Below are positions 9,459 to 18,864 of a stretch of DNA of 64,000 bases, in pieces. Source of the stretch: Arthrobacter sp. 35W (GTDB taxonomy: Bacteria > Actinomycetota > Actinomycetes > Actinomycetales > Micrococcaceae); NCBI RefSeq assembly GCF_000482545.1, contig NZ_KI519454.1, forward strand, positions 1-64,000, given 5' to 3'. Numbering within the stretch: position 1 is the stretch's first letter; each line of letters opens with the position of its first letter. The translations under genes and the position numbers were made by a program. The notes below the pieces were generated by a model, which saw nothing but the letters and a program-made list of their open reading frames with translations, had not been told where the DNA came from and did not search any database.

Positions 9459-9685
9459 CCCACAACTGTAGTGGGGAGGGCATCACTTTTGAGGAATGCG
9501 TTGTATCGTAACGTCAGTGTCTCGAAACGCATGCCTTTCGAGACACAAACGTTGTGAGACGCGAAGTCGGATTAGAAGGCGGATTCGACATGCCGGCCAG
9601 CGGATCCCCTTGCGGGCCGTATCGTCGAATCTACGCAGCAGCAGTTCATGGAGCGCCTGTCCAATCGCGGCACCCCGCTGCATCG
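9459..9685. other. Intergenic stretch without convincing gene
   Basis: About 227 bases between the ATPase remnant and the membrane protein gene. A minus-strand frame at 9483-9740 is open but overlaps the next gene, has an Arg-rich composition typical of a chance frame, and shows no domain. I see no RNA gene or clear hairpin. Upstream signals for the ATPase remnant would lie here. Confidence 0.4.
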
Positions 9686-10555
9686 CTAGAGGGGTTGGAT
9701 AACGTAGGCGAGGTAGACACGATTCCGGTCCGGCCTCCAAACGAGTACTTGCAACTGTTTGTTGGCGACCAGTGTCAGTTCCACTCTGTCGCCTACACGC
9801 ACAGGACCAATGGGGCTTGAGTATCGGTAGATGACGGTGAATGAGCAGAGCTTTCCTGAGAGGTCCTCAGCCTCCAAAGTGATCGAAAAGCCAGCTCGGT
9901 TGGCATCCTTGCTCGCGACAGTCGCCCCGACCTGCCGCCATTGAGCGCCGGAGGCAATCAGCTTACGTACTCTCCCGTAGTCGGTGAGTTTATTCCATAG
10001 GGCGAATGCGACCACGGGCGGGAGGGCCAGGAGCAACAATCCAAAGACCACGGGATTCGGATGATTCGCGTCGTTGACCCCTTCGATCCAGATGTCGCGC
10101 GGATCAGCTGTGGCAACGTTCAGCGTGGCTGGCGACCCGGCCTTCGGCAAGGTGCTGCAGTCGGCGTTGACTTTGACAACGCCATGAAGCTGATTCGCAT
10201 CCACGGAGTAGTCCACATCAAGCTGGCACCCGGGGTAGCGGGCCGTGGTGTCAGTTTGAGCTGTGACGATTCCATCGGTAGTGGTGTAGCTCCCAGTTGC
10301 GTGGATGGTCCCCACAATGGCAGCCCAACCAAGCCAAGCGGTGACGACGGCAATGAGCAAGATTACGGCGGTTCGTCTCAACAAAAGCTTCCGGCGAAGC
10401 CTGCTGCCTTCCCACATCGGTGGTTCGAAGTCTGTCGGGATGGTGGCTCGAAGACGGGTTTCATGGGTTATCTGCACCCAGGCGCCCCCACTGTCGCGCT
10501 CCGCACCTTGTGACGGAACATTCGTCACAGTTTCGCGTACCATCCGCGGATGCAC
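9686..10555 (-). CDS. Hypothetical two-TM membrane protein (DUF3592-like architecture)
   Basis: The product is 289 residues. Two hydrophobic segments are visible: about residues 61-80 (AVILLIAVVTAWLGWAAIVG) and about 168-188 (PVVFGLLLLALPPVVAFAL). Between them is an extracytoplasmic-looking domain of about 90 residues with two Cys (CQLDVDY and CSTLP) that could form a disulfide. The soluble C-terminal domain is about 100 residues. This layout resembles DUF3592-type membrane proteins, but I do not recognise a specific family member. The start at MHPRM is uncertain; a Met four residues later is an alternative. The gene sits in a less GC-rich island next to the ATPase remnant and may have been acquired with it. 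Confidence 0.6.
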   Translation of the reverse strand: MHPRMVRETVTNVPSQGAERDSGGAWVQITHETRLRATIPTDFEPPMWEGSRLRRKLLLRRTAVILLIAVVTAWLGWAAIVGTIHATGSYTTTDGIVTAQTDTTARYPGCQLDVDYSVDANQLHGVVKVNADCSTLPKAGSPATLNVATADPRDIWIEGVNDANHPNPVVFGLLLLALPPVVAFALWNKLTDYGRVRKLIASGAQWRQVGATVASKDANRAGFSITLEAEDLSGKLCSFTVIYRYSSPIGPVRVGDRVELTLVANKQLQVLVWRPDRNRVYLAYVIQPL

Positions 10556-10638
10556 TTCAATCTTCTTCCCCCTGTGTGGATGTGTCTAGAATCCATCAGT
10601 TCATACTGCACCACCCCGCGCGGTGATCGAAACCGACG

Positions 10639-12075
10639 CTAAACCCCGTCCCAGTTCGGCCCGATGAAGGCGCCGAGCGGATCGGCGCCGAGGGGGTGGT
10701 GCTGGCCGGCCCCGGCGACCGGAAGGGAAACGCCGTCGAACGCGGGGACGCCGTGGCTGCGGAACCAGCCATCGAGCTGGGCACGCAGCTCCGCCAGGCG
10801 CCCGGCACAGGATGGATCGGCCACCAGATTGTGCCGCTCGCCAGGATCCAAAACCAGGTCATAGAGCTCGTGGGGTCCATGCGGATACCGGTGCACATAT
10901 TTCCACTCGGCTGTGCGGATCATCCGCACGGGGCCGTACTCGTCGTAGACCACGACGGCATCGGACGCCCGTGATCCGCGGTCGGACGGGGACCCCGCGG
11001 CCAGCAGGGAGGCGAAGGAGGACCCGGGCCCGGTTTCAAAGGGTGCCGGGTCCAGCCCGGCCAGATCGAGCAGCGTCGCCGCTACGTCGTAGGCGCTCAG
11101 CAATTCGGTGCGGACCTGCCCTGCAGCGATCCGGCCCGGCAGGTGGAAGATGGCGGGCACCTTGACCGAGGAATCATACATATTCTGCGGGAAGGTGCCG
11201 TTGCCCTTGCCCCAGATGCCGTGGTGGCCGCAGTTGAAGCCGTTGTCGCTGCTGAACACGATCAGGGTGTTGGAGCTGAGCCCCAACTCGTCCAGCTGCG
11301 CGAGGATGCGGCCGATGGCGGCGTCCATGGCGCTGACGGCGGCAAAGTAGCCCACCAGCGCGGCCCGGACGTCGGGCTCGCCGCCGATGGCGACGCCGCC
11401 CACGGTGGGCTGCCACGGGTGCGCCGGTTCCTGCGGGCAGCTGGCAAAGGCGCAGTCGTCGTAGAGAGCCTCAAACTCCGGCGGGTGCTGGCCCTTCCAG
11501 GGCTTGTGCGGTGCCGTGTAGTTCACGGCAAGGAAGAACGGCTCGGGCAGGGCGGCCTCGGCCTCAAGAAACCCCAGGGCGTCGTCGGTGATCGCGTCCG
11601 TCAGATACTCGGTGACGTGCTCTGAAGCACCGTCGCGGTACATGGTGGAGCCGCGGTAGGGGCTGCCTCCGCCCTCCAGCCCGTACCAGTGGACAAAGCC
11701 CTGGCGCGGGGCGTCGTTGGCCCCCAGATGCCACTTGCCCGACAGCCCCATCCGGTAGCCGTTGTCCGCCAGGACGTCCGTAAACAGCGGCTGGCCGGCC
11801 AGGTAGTCGGGTGCCTGCGGTCCCACCTCGACGCCGGTGAGGTAGTCGTGGACCCCGTGCCGGGAGGGGATCTGCCCGGTCATCAGGCTGGCGCGGGCGG
11901 GGGAGCAGACGGGGGAGACGCAAAAGAAGTTCTCCAACCGGGTTCCGGCGGCGGCCAGGGCGTCCAGATTAGGTGTGTGGATCTCGTCATTGCCGGCGCA
12001 GCCCAAGGCCCAGGGGCCTTGGTCGTCGCTGAGGACAAAGACGATGTTGGGACGGCTGGGATCAGTGCTGGCCAC
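10639..12075 (-). CDS. Sulfatase, Cys-type (arylsulfatase A-like)
   Basis: This 478-residue hydrolase of sulfate esters belongs to the alkaline-phosphatase-like fold. The N-terminal metal-binding motif is PNIVFVLSDDQG (two Asp). The catalytic signature C57-S-P-A-R, followed by ASLMTGQ, is the site where Cys is converted to formylglycine. SGKWHLG supplies the conserved Lys/His pair, and FSSDNGFNCGHHG provides the second metal site. There is no signal peptide, so a cytoplasmic location is likely. It lies just downstream of a second sulfatase on the same strand (77-bp gap), suggesting one operon. Substrate cannot be told; carbohydrate sulfates are plausible. Activity needs a formylglycine-generating enzyme not encoded in this window. 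Confidence 0.9.
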   Translation of the reverse strand: MASTDPSRPNIVFVLSDDQGPWALGCAGNDEIHTPNLDALAAAGTRLENFFCVSPVCSPARASLMTGQIPSRHGVHDYLTGVEVGPQAPDYLAGQPLFTDVLADNGYRMGLSGKWHLGANDAPRQGFVHWYGLEGGGSPYRGSTMYRDGASEHVTEYLTDAITDDALGFLEAEAALPEPFFLAVNYTAPHKPWKGQHPPEFEALYDDCAFASCPQEPAHPWQPTVGGVAIGGEPDVRAALVGYFAAVSAMDAAIGRILAQLDELGLSSNTLIVFSSDNGFNCGHHGIWGKGNGTFPQNMYDSSVKVPAIFHLPGRIAAGQVRTELLSAYDVAATLLDLAGLDPAPFETGPGSSFASLLAAGSPSDRGSRASDAVVVYDEYGPVRMIRTAEWKYVHRYPHGPHELYDLVLDPGERHNLVADPSCAGRLAELRAQLDGWFRSHGVPAFDGVSLPVAGAGQHHPLGADPLGAFIGPNWDGV

Positions 12076-12152
12076 GAGGCTCCTTCGATGGGTGGTGGTT
12101 CGGCGGCGACGACGCCGTCAGCGCCGGGGCGGCGGAGGGCCGCTGGGCTGGA

Positions 12153-13625
12153 TCAGACAGCCACGGGGGAGACGCCGGCGTCGATGACTGCCCGCCACTC
12201 GTCATGGAGTGCAGACAGTTCGGCCACGAGGGCAGGTTCGCTGGCGGCCAGATTGGTGGTTTCGGATTCGTCCCGAGCCAGATTGGCGAGGAAGAATCCG
12301 CTGCCGGGATCGGCGTGCTCCACCCGGCGGATTGAATCCGGAACCGGGGAGGTGGAATCGACAAAAGACAGCTTCCAGTCGCCGCGGCGCACGGCCCACT
12401 GCCAGCCGCAGTCCCAATGAAGCGCCTCGTGCCCGCTGGCAGAGGCGGAGCCGGGGCCGGAACCGGCACTGCCGTCGGAAGCATCGCCGTCGTCATCCCC
12501 AAAGCCGCCCAGCAGGTCCAGCCCATCGACATGGCCGTAGCTCTGCGGATCCGCCCCGGCCGCGGCCAGCGCGGTGGGCAGGATGTCCATCGAACTGGCC
12601 AGCCCCTCCCGGACGGCGCCGGCGGGGATGCGTCCGGTCCACCGGGCCAGGAACGGCACCCGGATGCCTCCTTCCCACAGTGTGTATTTGGTGCCGCGGA
12701 GGGGCTCGTTGACCCCGTAGTTGCAGGTGGATCCGCCGTTGTCGGTGGTGTAGACAACCAGCGTGTCCTCGGCCAGGCCCAGCTCATCGAGGTGGTCCAG
12801 GATCTTCCCGATCTGGGCGTCCATCAGCTCCAACTGGGCCAGGTAGTAGGCCCTGCCGTTCTCCAGGTGCGGGCTGATGGCACCGTCGTACCAGTCCAGG
12901 TACTCGCTTTCGCCCGGATTCCAATCCTCGTAGGCCGGCAGGCCGCGCTTGGCCAGTTCCTCCGCGGGCAGCTGCCAGCAGAAGTTGTGGACGGCGTTGA
13001 AGGCCACGGTGGCCAGGAACGGCTCCGCCGCGTGGTCGGAAATGAAGGTCCGGGCCCGGGCGCCGATCTCGTCCGTCAGAAACCCCTCCAACTCGGCCGG
13101 TTCGCCGCCCTCCCACAGGGGCTGGACGGCCATCGGGAAGGCGGCCTCGCCGTAGGAGTCCACTGCGGCCTCGGAGTGGTGGAGGTAGTTCAGCCGGCCC
13201 ATCGATTCACCGGCGAGGCCGTAGAAGGACTCCTCATAGCCGTGCTGCGGCGGCGTGCCCCTGTCGCCGGCATGCTCGGTGCCGTAGTGCACCTTGCCGA
13301 AGTAGCCAGTGGCGTAGCCCTCGGCACGCAGCAGCTCGGCCGTGGTGGGGACCTCGGCGGGGCCGATCTCCGAGTTGTTGAACCAGAACGCGCCCCACCG
13401 CTGCTGGTAGGAGCCCGCAGCCAGCCCGGCCCGCGACGGCGAGCAGATGGGTGCCGTGACGTAGGCGTTGGTGTAGCTGGCGCCCTGGGCCGCGAGCCTG
13501 TCCAGCGCGGGCGTGGCGACGTCCTCCCGGGTGCCCAGCGCGGACCTGTCGGCATAGCCGTGGTCGTCGGACACAATGACAATGATGTTGGGTCGGCGTG
13601 CAGCGCCGCCGTCGCGCAGGGGCAT
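12153..13625 (-). CDS. Sulfatase, Cys-type
   Basis: This is a second sulfatase, 490 residues, clearly diverged from its neighbour. The metal motif RPNIIVIVSDDHG is at residues 11-23. The formylglycine signature C61-S-P-S-R is followed by AGLAAG. FGKVHYG holds the Lys/His pair, and VYTTDNGGST the second Asp-Asn metal ligand. The C-terminal half carries the usual DWKLSF and LANLARDESE elements. No signal peptide is seen. It is the first gene of the presumed two-sulfatase operon. Start chosen at ATG 13625, 13 codons before the conserved NIIVIVSDD. Confidence 0.9.
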   Translation of the reverse strand: MPLRDGGAARRPNIIVIVSDDHGYADRSALGTREDVATPALDRLAAQGASYTNAYVTAPICSPSRAGLAAGSYQQRWGAFWFNNSEIGPAEVPTTAELLRAEGYATGYFGKVHYGTEHAGDRGTPPQHGYEESFYGLAGESMGRLNYLHHSEAAVDSYGEAAFPMAVQPLWEGGEPAELEGFLTDEIGARARTFISDHAAEPFLATVAFNAVHNFCWQLPAEELAKRGLPAYEDWNPGESEYLDWYDGAISPHLENGRAYYLAQLELMDAQIGKILDHLDELGLAEDTLVVYTTDNGGSTCNYGVNEPLRGTKYTLWEGGIRVPFLARWTGRIPAGAVREGLASSMDILPTALAAAGADPQSYGHVDGLDLLGGFGDDDGDASDGSAGSGPGSASASGHEALHWDCGWQWAVRRGDWKLSFVDSTSPVPDSIRRVEHADPGSGFFLANLARDESETTNLAASEPALVAELSALHDEWRAVIDAGVSPVAV

Positions 13626-13767
13626 TGGGGGTCCTTGTCACTGGAGGATCAGACGCATCCGCTCGCCGGAGGTCCCGGGCCGGGCAGGCCCGCCTCCAGT
13701 CTCCAAGGGCGCGAAGGGATGAATCAAGGAGGAATCACCCAGCCTCCAGGCCCCGCCGCAGGAGGAC

Positions 13768-14592
13768 TCAGGGCTTGTGGGCGAAGATCTCCACCGGTGC
13801 CAGGATGTGGTTCTTCAGGGCTGCCAGCAGATTGGCGGTGCTGGCCTCGCCGTCGGGCCCCCGAAGCGCGGGAAAGTTGGACGACGACGGCGCCCCCTGC
13901 GCGGCGGCGATCATCCGCTCGATGAATTCGATGCCGGCGTCGCGGAAGCTGCGTTCCGTATCCACCTCCAGCCCGGCCTGCTCCATGGCATCGGAATAGG
14001 CCATGGGCGGCTGGACAAAGGAGGTCTGCTCCGTGGTGGCCCAGGGCAGCGGAAAGTCCGGCTCGTCCCCGCCCATCTGCATGACGTCGAAGACGGCAAA
14101 GACGCCGCCGGGGCGCAGCACGCGGGCCACCTCGGCAAAGACCTTGTCCTTGTCGCGGATGTTCATGCCCACGTGCAGCATGGTGGCCACATCGAAGCTG
14201 GCGTCCTCGAAGGGCAGGGCTGTGGCGTTGCCGGTGGTGAAGGAGACCTGGTGGCCCAGCCCCACGCGGGCGGAGAGCGAGGTGGCTGTCGCGACAAACT
14301 CCGGGGTGAGGTCGATGCCCTGCACCGTGGCGCCAAAGGCGTGGGCGAACACCCGGGCCGGTCCGCCGATGCCGCTGCCGACGTCCAGAACGTGGCTGCT
14401 GCCGCTGATCCCGGCGCCTCGGCCCACCTCCAGGGCCGTCTCCACCCCGCCGATGTGGAACTGGTCCAGCACGGAGAGATCATCGGGGTGCAGGTGGTCC
14501 GGATCCTTGCCGCCGGCGCGCAGCGCGGCCAGCAGGGACTCCTCCAAGATGCCGTTGGAGTAGTGCTTGATCACTGATTCTTCGACGCCCAT
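13768..14592 (-). CDS. Class I SAM-dependent methyltransferase
   Basis: The protein is 274 residues. The ATG at 14592 is preferred over one nine codons upstream because TGGAGG precedes it at good spacing. Motif I is HVLDVGSGIGGPAR at residues 67-80. Motif II with the ribose-binding acid is GATVQGIDLTPEF, and motif IV lies around ASFDVATMLHVGMNI. The N-terminal VIKHYSNG and the LDQFHIGG segment resemble glycine/sarcosine methyltransferase-like and UbiE-like small-molecule methyltransferases. The acceptor cannot be predicted. The 142-bp gap to the sulfatase start contains no evident gene. Confidence 0.82.
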   Translation of the reverse strand: MGVEESVIKHYSNGILEESLLAALRAGGKDPDHLHPDDLSVLDQFHIGGVETALEVGRGAGISGSSHVLDVGSGIGGPARVFAHAFGATVQGIDLTPEFVATATSLSARVGLGHQVSFTTGNATALPFEDASFDVATMLHVGMNIRDKDKVFAEVARVLRPGGVFAVFDVMQMGGDEPDFPLPWATTEQTSFVQPPMAYSDAMEQAGLEVDTERSFRDAGIEFIERMIAAAQGAPSSSNFPALRGPDGEASTANLLAALKNHILAPVEIFAHKP

Positions 14593-14624
14593 GATGGCCT
14601 CCAGATGCCGGTGTGGCACCGATC

Positions 14625-16274
14625 CTACTCCGATGCGCCGCCAATGTCCTTGGCATCGAGGATCCGGTAGGCGTAGCCCTGCTCGGCCAGGAAACGCTGC
14701 CGCTTGGCCGCGAAATCCGCATCCAGGGTGTCCCGGGCCACCAGCGTGTAGAAGCGGGCCGAACGCCCATCCGCCTTGGGCCGCAGCAGCCTTCCCAGCC
14801 GCTGGGCCTCCTCCTGCCGGGAGCCGAAGGAGCCGGAGACCTGGATGGCCACGGATGCCTCCGGCAGGTCGATGGAGAAGTTGGCGACCTTGGACACCAC
14901 CAGCGTGGAGACCTCCCCGCGCCGGAAGGCATCGAAGAGCCGCTGGCGTTCCTTGACCTTGGTGTCGCCCTTGATCACCGGGGCATTCAGCCGCTCGGCG
15001 ATCTCATCCAGCTGGTCGATGTACTGCCCGATCACCAGCAGCTGTTCGCCGGCGTGCTGGGCCACGAGGGCCTCGACGACGGCGGTCTTGGTCTCGCTGG
15101 TGGCGCAGAGGCGGTACTTGTCGCCGTCGTCGGCCATGGCATACGCCATCCGCTCATCGCGAGGCAGATCCACCCGGACCTCCACGCAATCCGCCGGGGC
15201 GATGTAGCCCTGCGACTCGATGTCCTTCCACGGGGCGTCGTAGCGCTTGGGGCCGATGAGCGAGAAGACCTCGCCCTCGCGGCCGTCCTCGCGCACCAGC
15301 GTGGCCGTCAGGCCCAGGCGGCGGCGAGCCTGCAGGTCCGCCGTCATGCGGAACACGGGGGCGGGCAGCAGGTGGACCTCGTCGTAGATGATCAGGCCCC
15401 AGTTGTTGGCGTCGAGCAGCTCCAGATGCGGGAACAGGCCGCCGCGCTTGGCCGTGAGCACCTGGTAGGTGGCGATGGTGACGGGCCGGACTTCCTTGAC
15501 GGCGCCGGAGTATTCGCCGATCTCCCCCTCTGTCAGGGTGGTGCGCTTGAGCAGCTCGTCCTTCCACTGCCGGGCCGAGACGGTGTTGGTGACAAGGATC
15601 AGCGTGGTGGTGGAGGAGGTAGCCATGGCCGCCGCCCCAACAAGCGTCTTGCCCGCGCCGCAGGGGAGGACGACGACGCCGGAGCCGCCGGCCCAGAAGT
15701 TCTCCACCGCCAGGTGCTGGTAGGGGCGCAGGGTCCAGCCCTCCTCCAGCAGGGCGATGGGGTGCGGGGTGCCATCCACGTAGCCAGCCAGATCCTCCGC
15801 CGGCCAGCCGATCTTCAACAGCAGCTGCTTCAGGGCGCCGCGCTGGGAGGAATGCACCACCACCGTCAACGGGTCGATCCGCGGCCCGAGGAGCGGCTCG
15901 ACCTTCTTGGCCCGGACCACTTCCTCCAGCACGTAGTAGTCGTCCGTGCGCATCACCAGACCGTGGATGGGGTCCTTCTCCAGACGCAGCCGGCCATAGC
16001 GGGCCATCGTCTCTTCGACGTCGATCAGCAGCGAGTGCGGAACGGGGAAGCGCGAGTAGGTCAGCAGGGTGTCCAGCACCTTCTCGGCGTCGATCCCGGC
16101 GGCCCGGGCGTTCCACAGCCCCAGCGGGGTGAGTCGGTAGCTGTGCATATGCTCCGGCGCCCGCTCCAGCTCGGCGAAGGCGGCAATGGCATGGCGCGCC
16201 TCGGTGGCCTGCGGGTGGTCCACCTCCAGCAGGATGGTCTTGTCGCTCTGGACGATCAGCGGTCCGTCAGCCAT
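14625..16274 (-). CDS. DNA repair helicase XPB-like (superfamily 2)
   Basis: This 549-residue bacterial XPB/ERCC3-type ATP-dependent 3'-5' helicase probably acts in DNA repair. An N-terminal XPB damage-recognition-like domain covers about residues 5-170. Walker A VLPCGAGKT is at 202-210 and the DEVH box at 298-301. The GLTATLVREDGREGE region is motif III plus the RED-like loop. The C-terminal helicase domain includes SKVANFSIDLPEASVAIQ and QEEAQRLGRLLRP (motif VI). A much longer open frame extends upstream, but the true start is 16274: AAGGAGGACCCGC precedes the ATG, which overlaps the end of the upstream helicase-associated gene by 8 bases. Confidence 0.95.
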   Translation of the reverse strand: MADGPLIVQSDKTILLEVDHPQATEARHAIAAFAELERAPEHMHSYRLTPLGLWNARAAGIDAEKVLDTLLTYSRFPVPHSLLIDVEETMARYGRLRLEKDPIHGLVMRTDDYYVLEEVVRAKKVEPLLGPRIDPLTVVVHSSQRGALKQLLLKIGWPAEDLAGYVDGTPHPIALLEEGWTLRPYQHLAVENFWAGGSGVVVLPCGAGKTLVGAAAMATSSTTTLILVTNTVSARQWKDELLKRTTLTEGEIGEYSGAVKEVRPVTIATYQVLTAKRGGLFPHLELLDANNWGLIIYDEVHLLPAPVFRMTADLQARRRLGLTATLVREDGREGEVFSLIGPKRYDAPWKDIESQGYIAPADCVEVRVDLPRDERMAYAMADDGDKYRLCATSETKTAVVEALVAQHAGEQLLVIGQYIDQLDEIAERLNAPVIKGDTKVKERQRLFDAFRRGEVSTLVVSKVANFSIDLPEASVAIQVSGSFGSRQEEAQRLGRLLRPKADGRSARFYTLVARDTLDADFAAKRQRFLAEQGYAYRILDAKDIGGASE

Positions 16275-18798
16275 GCGGGTCCTCCTTCGGGTCGATTGCG
16301 GGCTCCAACTCAACATCCATGATGCGGTGGATGGAGAACACGCGCTCGCGTTCGCCCTGTTCGTCATAGGTCCGCACGCGCCCGCCGGAGAGCGAGAGCG
16401 GCAGCACGGCCAACTCCTCGGTGTTCCCGGAGCTGTCCACCACGGACATCCGCACCATCCTCCGGCGCCGGATCGCCTGGCCGAGCGTTTCGAGCACGAG
16501 GGCCGGGGCGGCCTCGGCGCCGTGCGGCTGCCACGCGGGCCGGCTGCGCAGCAGCGCCAGGGCAGCATCGACAGAGTCGGAATCAGCGCCGTCGGAAGCT
16601 TCGGCGTCGGAATCCGTGCCGCCTGGGCCCTGGCCGGAGCCGGGGCGCTCGTAGGGGGCCAGCCCGGGCGGGGGCAGCGCGACGGCGCGGCGCCGCACGG
16701 AGAGCACATTGTCCGCCGGGTCCAGCATGGCCGGGGCCAGGCCCGCGGCAGCGAGGGCTGCGGCCAGCACCTGCACGCTGGCCGTGGACACGGCGGCGGT
16801 GGGGGCCAGCAGGCGCAGCCCGAGGGCGGCGAAGGCGGGCTGGCCGGGCAGGCCCGCCAGGAGGGACTCGTCCTCGCAGATGACAAAGCTCGACGCCGCA
16901 CCCACCTTCAGATGTCCGTGCCGTGCGGCGGTGTCGCGGACGAGGTAGTCCAGCGGCTGCGGCACGGGCGTGGCGGAGTGCTTGGAGAGGAAGGCTGCAA
17001 TGTCGGCGCCCGTCCGTCCCGCGTCGAGGGCGCGCCTGATGGAGGCGGCGCTGAAGCGGAAGATGGTGGCCGGGCCCTGGCCCTCGGCGTCGGCCAGCAG
17101 CGCCAGCTCCCCGGCGAGGGCGGGGGAGAGGTAGCCCGGGGCCACGGCCGTGAGGTCGCCCTGCAGAATCACATGTTCCAGGGCCGCTGGCAGGGTCTCG
17201 GCGAGCTGGGCCAGGGCCGCCTCCCAGCGCTGCTGGGCGACGGCGGACCCGGGCGGCGTGAGGACGCCGGCGCCCGTGATGCCCAAGAGCTCCGCCTCGG
17301 CCAGGAAACCCGGCAGCAGCTTTACGACGCGGCGCACCTGCCGGGGATGGTGCCAGCGGAAGCGTGCCAGCACGGCCGCCGCGTCCAGCACCGGGGCCTT
17401 GGCGGGGCCCTGCCCGGAACCTGAGGCTCCGGCCGGGGCTGCGGCGCCGGCGGCGCCAAGCTCCGCCATGGCGGCCAGGACGCGGCGGCGCAGGGCCGGC
17501 GCCTCGGGCCGCTGGGCCTCTGCGGCGAGGGCGTTGATGCCGGTCCCGGCGGAGGCCAGCGAACTGGCGGCGCCCACCAGGGCGGGGACGCGGTCGGAGG
17601 CCAGCCACGCGCTGGCCAGCCAGAGCCACTGCTCCGGCCGCGGACGGGACAACCAGCCATCGGCACGGGCCACCCAGCGGGAGGTGTCGACGTCCAGCAC
17701 CACCAAGGAGGCCATGGCGGCCAGTTCCAGATGGAAGGCGGCCGACGCGCTGTCCACCCGCAGGGCAGAGGCGAGCCGCCGGACCTCGCGCACGCCCACG
17801 CCGCCGGTGCGCAGCGTCGCCACCGGGGCGGCGGAGACCGCGGCGACGAGGTCCGCTGTGGTCCGCAGCAGCTCCGCGATGGCCGAGACGGAGGCGTTGT
17901 TCCGGACCGCCACCGAGGCCTGCTTGAGCTCGACGGCGGGCGGCTCGGGGGAGAAATCGGCCACCAGCCAGCCGCCGCGCACCAGAGCGGAGACCTCGGC
18001 CGGAAGTTCCACATGCTCGTCATCGATCGGAACCAACAGACCGCGGGACACCAGCCAGCCCAGGGCGGTGCCGCCGTCGTCGTCCAGATTGGCGTGCAGC
18101 AGCGCCCCGCCGCGCGCACTGGGCGGGACGGAGCCGATGGGTCCGGTGGCGAAGCGGGAGAGCAGGGCGGCCGCTGCCTCGGGGGCGCCCAGCAGCAAGT
18201 GGTCGAGGTTGGCGAACTGCTCCACCCAACCCGCCAGTGCGGCGGCGGCCTCCAGCGGTGTGGCGGCGGGCGCGATCTGGGCGCCGTGGCTGCGCAGATC
18301 GGCGGCGACGGCCACCAGATGCGGGCCCCAGACCGCGCTGCCTGCCTGGGCGAAGGCGCGGTAGCTGCGGCCCAGCCCGGCCGGATGGGCGCCGATGACG
18401 TCCTTGAGGCTGGACACCGGCAGGTACTGCGGCAGCACGCTCGGGTCGGAGTCTTCGGGCCAGGGGTGGATGAGCGCCCGCTCGGCCAGTTCGGCCAGGA
18501 TTGATTGGACGCCCGCCACGGTCCCGCCCCTGAGATAGCCCGCCAGATCGGCGGCGCCGGCGGCAATTCCGGCGTCGACGTCGGTGTCCAGGTGGAGGGT
18601 TTCCAGCACCTGCAGCTGCGGCGCGGTGAGCGAGTCCAGGGCACGGGACATGCTGGCCCGGCTGGTGGCGCGGGCGGCCAGAGCTGCAAAGCCCACCGCG
18701 GGAGGCTCGGCCAGATCAGGGCGCACCAGCAGCAGGGAGCGCAGGGAGGCGTCGCTGCGGCCGGCCAGGGCCTTGGTCAATACCTTGAGGGAGGACAC
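16267..18798 (-). CDS. Helicase-associated protein (XPB/Ssl2-like N-terminal and helicase C-terminal-like domain)
   Basis: This 843-residue Ala/Leu-rich protein matches the large actinobacterial protein regularly encoded directly before XPB. It carries a helicase_C_3-type C-terminal region but shows no Walker A, so it is probably not itself an ATPase. The segment LDYLVRDTAARHGHLKVGAASSF lies in that domain. The C-terminal region has a WYL-like small beta domain (RRRMVRMSVVDSSGNTEELAV). The stop overlaps the XPB start, so the two are co-translated and likely form a complex. A GTG at 18798 is taken as start; GGGGAGG lies about 12 bases upstream, slightly far. Confidence 0.85.
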   Translation of the reverse strand: MSSLKVLTKALAGRSDASLRSLLLVRPDLAEPPAVGFAALAARATSRASMSRALDSLTAPQLQVLETLHLDTDVDAGIAAGAADLAGYLRGGTVAGVQSILAELAERALIHPWPEDSDPSVLPQYLPVSSLKDVIGAHPAGLGRSYRAFAQAGSAVWGPHLVAVAADLRSHGAQIAPAATPLEAAAALAGWVEQFANLDHLLLGAPEAAAALLSRFATGPIGSVPPSARGGALLHANLDDDGGTALGWLVSRGLLVPIDDEHVELPAEVSALVRGGWLVADFSPEPPAVELKQASVAVRNNASVSAIAELLRTTADLVAAVSAAPVATLRTGGVGVREVRRLASALRVDSASAAFHLELAAMASLVVLDVDTSRWVARADGWLSRPRPEQWLWLASAWLASDRVPALVGAASSLASAGTGINALAAEAQRPEAPALRRRVLAAMAELGAAGAAAPAGASGSGQGPAKAPVLDAAAVLARFRWHHPRQVRRVVKLLPGFLAEAELLGITGAGVLTPPGSAVAQQRWEAALAQLAETLPAALEHVILQGDLTAVAPGYLSPALAGELALLADAEGQGPATIFRFSAASIRRALDAGRTGADIAAFLSKHSATPVPQPLDYLVRDTAARHGHLKVGAASSFVICEDESLLAGLPGQPAFAALGLRLLAPTAAVSTASVQVLAAALAAAGLAPAMLDPADNVLSVRRRAVALPPPGLAPYERPGSGQGPGGTDSDAEASDGADSDSVDAALALLRSRPAWQPHGAEAAPALVLETLGQAIRRRRMVRMSVVDSSGNTEELAVLPLSLSGGRVRTYDEQGERERVFSIHRIMDVELEPAIDPKEDPHG

Positions 18799-18864
18799 TT
18801 GGCTACGCTACCTCCCCGGGCTGGGGATGGCGCGATCGGTTGCCGTTGGAGTCCCGGTGGAGAT

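Noticed and set aside
9483-9740. 85-residue minus-strand frame
   Set aside because: Overlaps the membrane protein gene end, Arg-rich, no domain or start signal.
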